Shown piece after piece: positions 63,121 to 64,000 of a stretch of DNA of 64,000 nucleotides (positions are counted from its first letter, which is position 1; the number at the start of each line of letters is the position of its first letter). A model generated the notes under the pieces. The model saw only the letters and a list, made by a program, of their open reading frames with translations, ran no database searches and was not told where the DNA came from. Origin of the DNA: Pectobacterium sp. PL152 (GTDB lineage Bacteria > Pseudomonadota > Gammaproteobacteria > Enterobacterales > Enterobacteriaceae); contig CP091064.1 in the NCBI GenBank assembly GCA_021907015.1, forward strand, positions 1,488,001-1,552,000, given 5' to 3'. A program made the position numbers and the translations under genes.

Positions 63121-64000
63121 CGACATGGCTGTATGCCGGTGTAGATGGCGGCGGCACTGGCTGTCGGGCACGTATTTATCAGGCCGACGGTACGCCGCTC
63201 GGTCAGGGACACGGCGGCCGTGCCAATCTGCTGCTCGGCGTGGGAAGCGTACGCCAGTCGGTGGACGATGCCATCGCGCAGGCGTTGAAGCACAGCGGGC
63301 TGTCGCCGGATGACGTATCCCGGCTGAAAGTCGGACTGGCACTCGCCAGTGCGGAACATCGCGCCGCCTACGAGGCGTTTCTGGCGTTGCCACATCCGTA
63401 TGCCGCTCAGGTACTCAATACCGATGCATTGGGTGCCTGTCTGGCCGTCAATCAAGGGAAAGACGCAGGCGTGGTCATTGCCGGAACCGGCTCCTGCGGG
63501 CTGGCGTGGCAGAACCAGACGATTACCGCCTATGGCGGCCATGAATTCCCGATTTCCGATCAGGGTAGCGGCGCACGGCTTGGGCTGGCGGCGCTGCAAC
63601 ACACCTATAATGTGCTGCAAGGCTGGTGCGCGCCGTCTGCGCTCAGTCAGCGTATCGACGATTTCTTTTCCGCCAGCTCAGCGCACGCGCAGGCTGCCAA
63701 CACGCTCGACGCGCTACAGACATTTAGCCAGCAGGCGAAACCAGGCGATTATGCGCAGTTCGCCCGCCACGTATTTGACTGCGCTCAGCAGAATGATGCC
63801 GTTTCTCACGCGCTGCTGGCGCAGACGGCCAGCGAAATCAGCCTGCTGTTAGCCGCCGTGGCGCGCCATGCCACACCTCGCTTATCGCTCATGGGCAGCA
63901 TCGGCTTACATATTCGTCCCTGGCTGCCGGACGAGTGGCAATCCCAACTCGCCGCCCCGATGGGCGATGCGCTCGACGGCGCACGATTGATTGCCTGTCA
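63117..64000 (+). CDS. BadF/BadG-type (NagK-like) sugar kinase, C-terminus outside window
   Basis: ASKHA-fold ATPase-kinase, 294 residues visible of about 300. Phosphate 1 is YAGVDGGGTGCRARIYQADG, and phosphate 2 is VVIAGTGSCGLAWQ; GGHEFPISDQGSGARLGLAA is characteristic of BadF/GlcNAc-kinase-like members. The product would phosphorylate a hexosamine or similar sugar with ATP. The ATG at 63117 overlaps the preceding gene by 4 bp. It is the third gene of the plus-strand operon, so the substrate is likely the hexosamine or monosaccharide released inside the cell. Confidence 0.85.
   Translation, partial: MTTWLYAGVDGGGTGCRARIYQADGTPLGQGHGGRANLLLGVGSVRQSVDDAIAQALKHSGLSPDDVSRLKVGLALASAEHRAAYEAFLALPHPYAAQVLNTDALGACLAVNQGKDAGVVIAGTGSCGLAWQNQTITAYGGHEFPISDQGSGARLGLAALQHTYNVLQGWCAPSALSQRIDDFFSASSAHAQAANTLDALQTFSQQAKPGDYAQFARHVFDCAQQNDAVSHALLAQTASEISLLLAAVARHATPRLSLMGSIGLHIRPWLPDEWQSQLAAPMGDALDGARLIAC

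Overview
The window looks like chromosome from a soft-rot enterobacterium of the Pectobacterium type. The basis is the gene content and order (lysA/lysR, dusA-pspG, qor/dnaB-alr-tyrB, uvrA/ssb), the protein sequences, and a complete type I-F CRISPR-Cas locus whose 28-nt repeats begin GTTCACTGCCGTATAGGCAG and end CTTAGAAA. The genus is inferred; no search was run.

Layout. 1-4.7 kb: lysA (cut by the window edge), lysR, a second LysR-type regulator, a periplasmic metallo-beta-lactamase-fold protein and a DsbA-fold protein. 4.9-7.3 kb: a small accessory stretch (Sel1-repeat protein, ATP-grasp protein, SRPBCC-like protein). 7.7-19.5 kb: mostly core genes (dusA, pspG with a sigma-54 promoter, cytochrome P450, qor, dnaB, alr, a membrane protein, an orphan CRISPR array, an Lrp-type regulator, a YitT-family gene behind a second sigma-54-like promoter, tyrB, a YgjP-like metallopeptidase). 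19.6-21.9 kb: a type VI secretion relic, made of an hcp 3' fragment facing a YafU-like membrane protein and two tandem DUF1240-like genes that look like immunity genes. 22.1-35.9 kb: the CRISPR-Cas region, with a 48-repeat array on the minus strand, then cas1-cas2-3-csy1-csy2-csy3-cas6f, an 18-repeat array, a vapBC-type toxin-antitoxin pair and a 5-repeat array. 35.9-42.1 kb: an RND efflux pump and divergent two-component system resembling AdeAB/AdeRS. 42.5-49.4 kb: a VirK/YbjX-family gene, uvrA and ssb around a LexA-like box, and a YtcJ-like amidohydrolase. 49.5-53 kb: two acetyltransferases, an AhpD-like protein and a MocR regulator. 53-64 kb: a carbohydrate locus with a LacI regulator, ABC permeases and ATPase, a GH88/GH105-like hydrolase and an 820-residue uncharacterised protein on the minus strand, and a solute-binding protein, a truncated BadF-like protein and a BadF-type kinase on the plus strand. 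A perfect CRP site and two identical palindromes lie between the two arms.

Read quality. Many genes in the first 49.4 kb, including the essential dnaB, are broken by single-base frameshifts, often in homopolymers. I count at least 40. The genes after 49.5 kb read cleanly. I treat most of these as sequencing errors and give the full extent of each gene, marked 'frameshifted as read'. True decay cannot be excluded for the non-essential genes.

How the parts work together. The cas operon and the four arrays form one I-F immune system with shared repeats. The 53-64 kb genes plausibly import an uronate-containing oligosaccharide, cleave it in the cytoplasm and phosphorylate a released sugar. The 20-22 kb genes look like a mobile toxin-immunity cassette.
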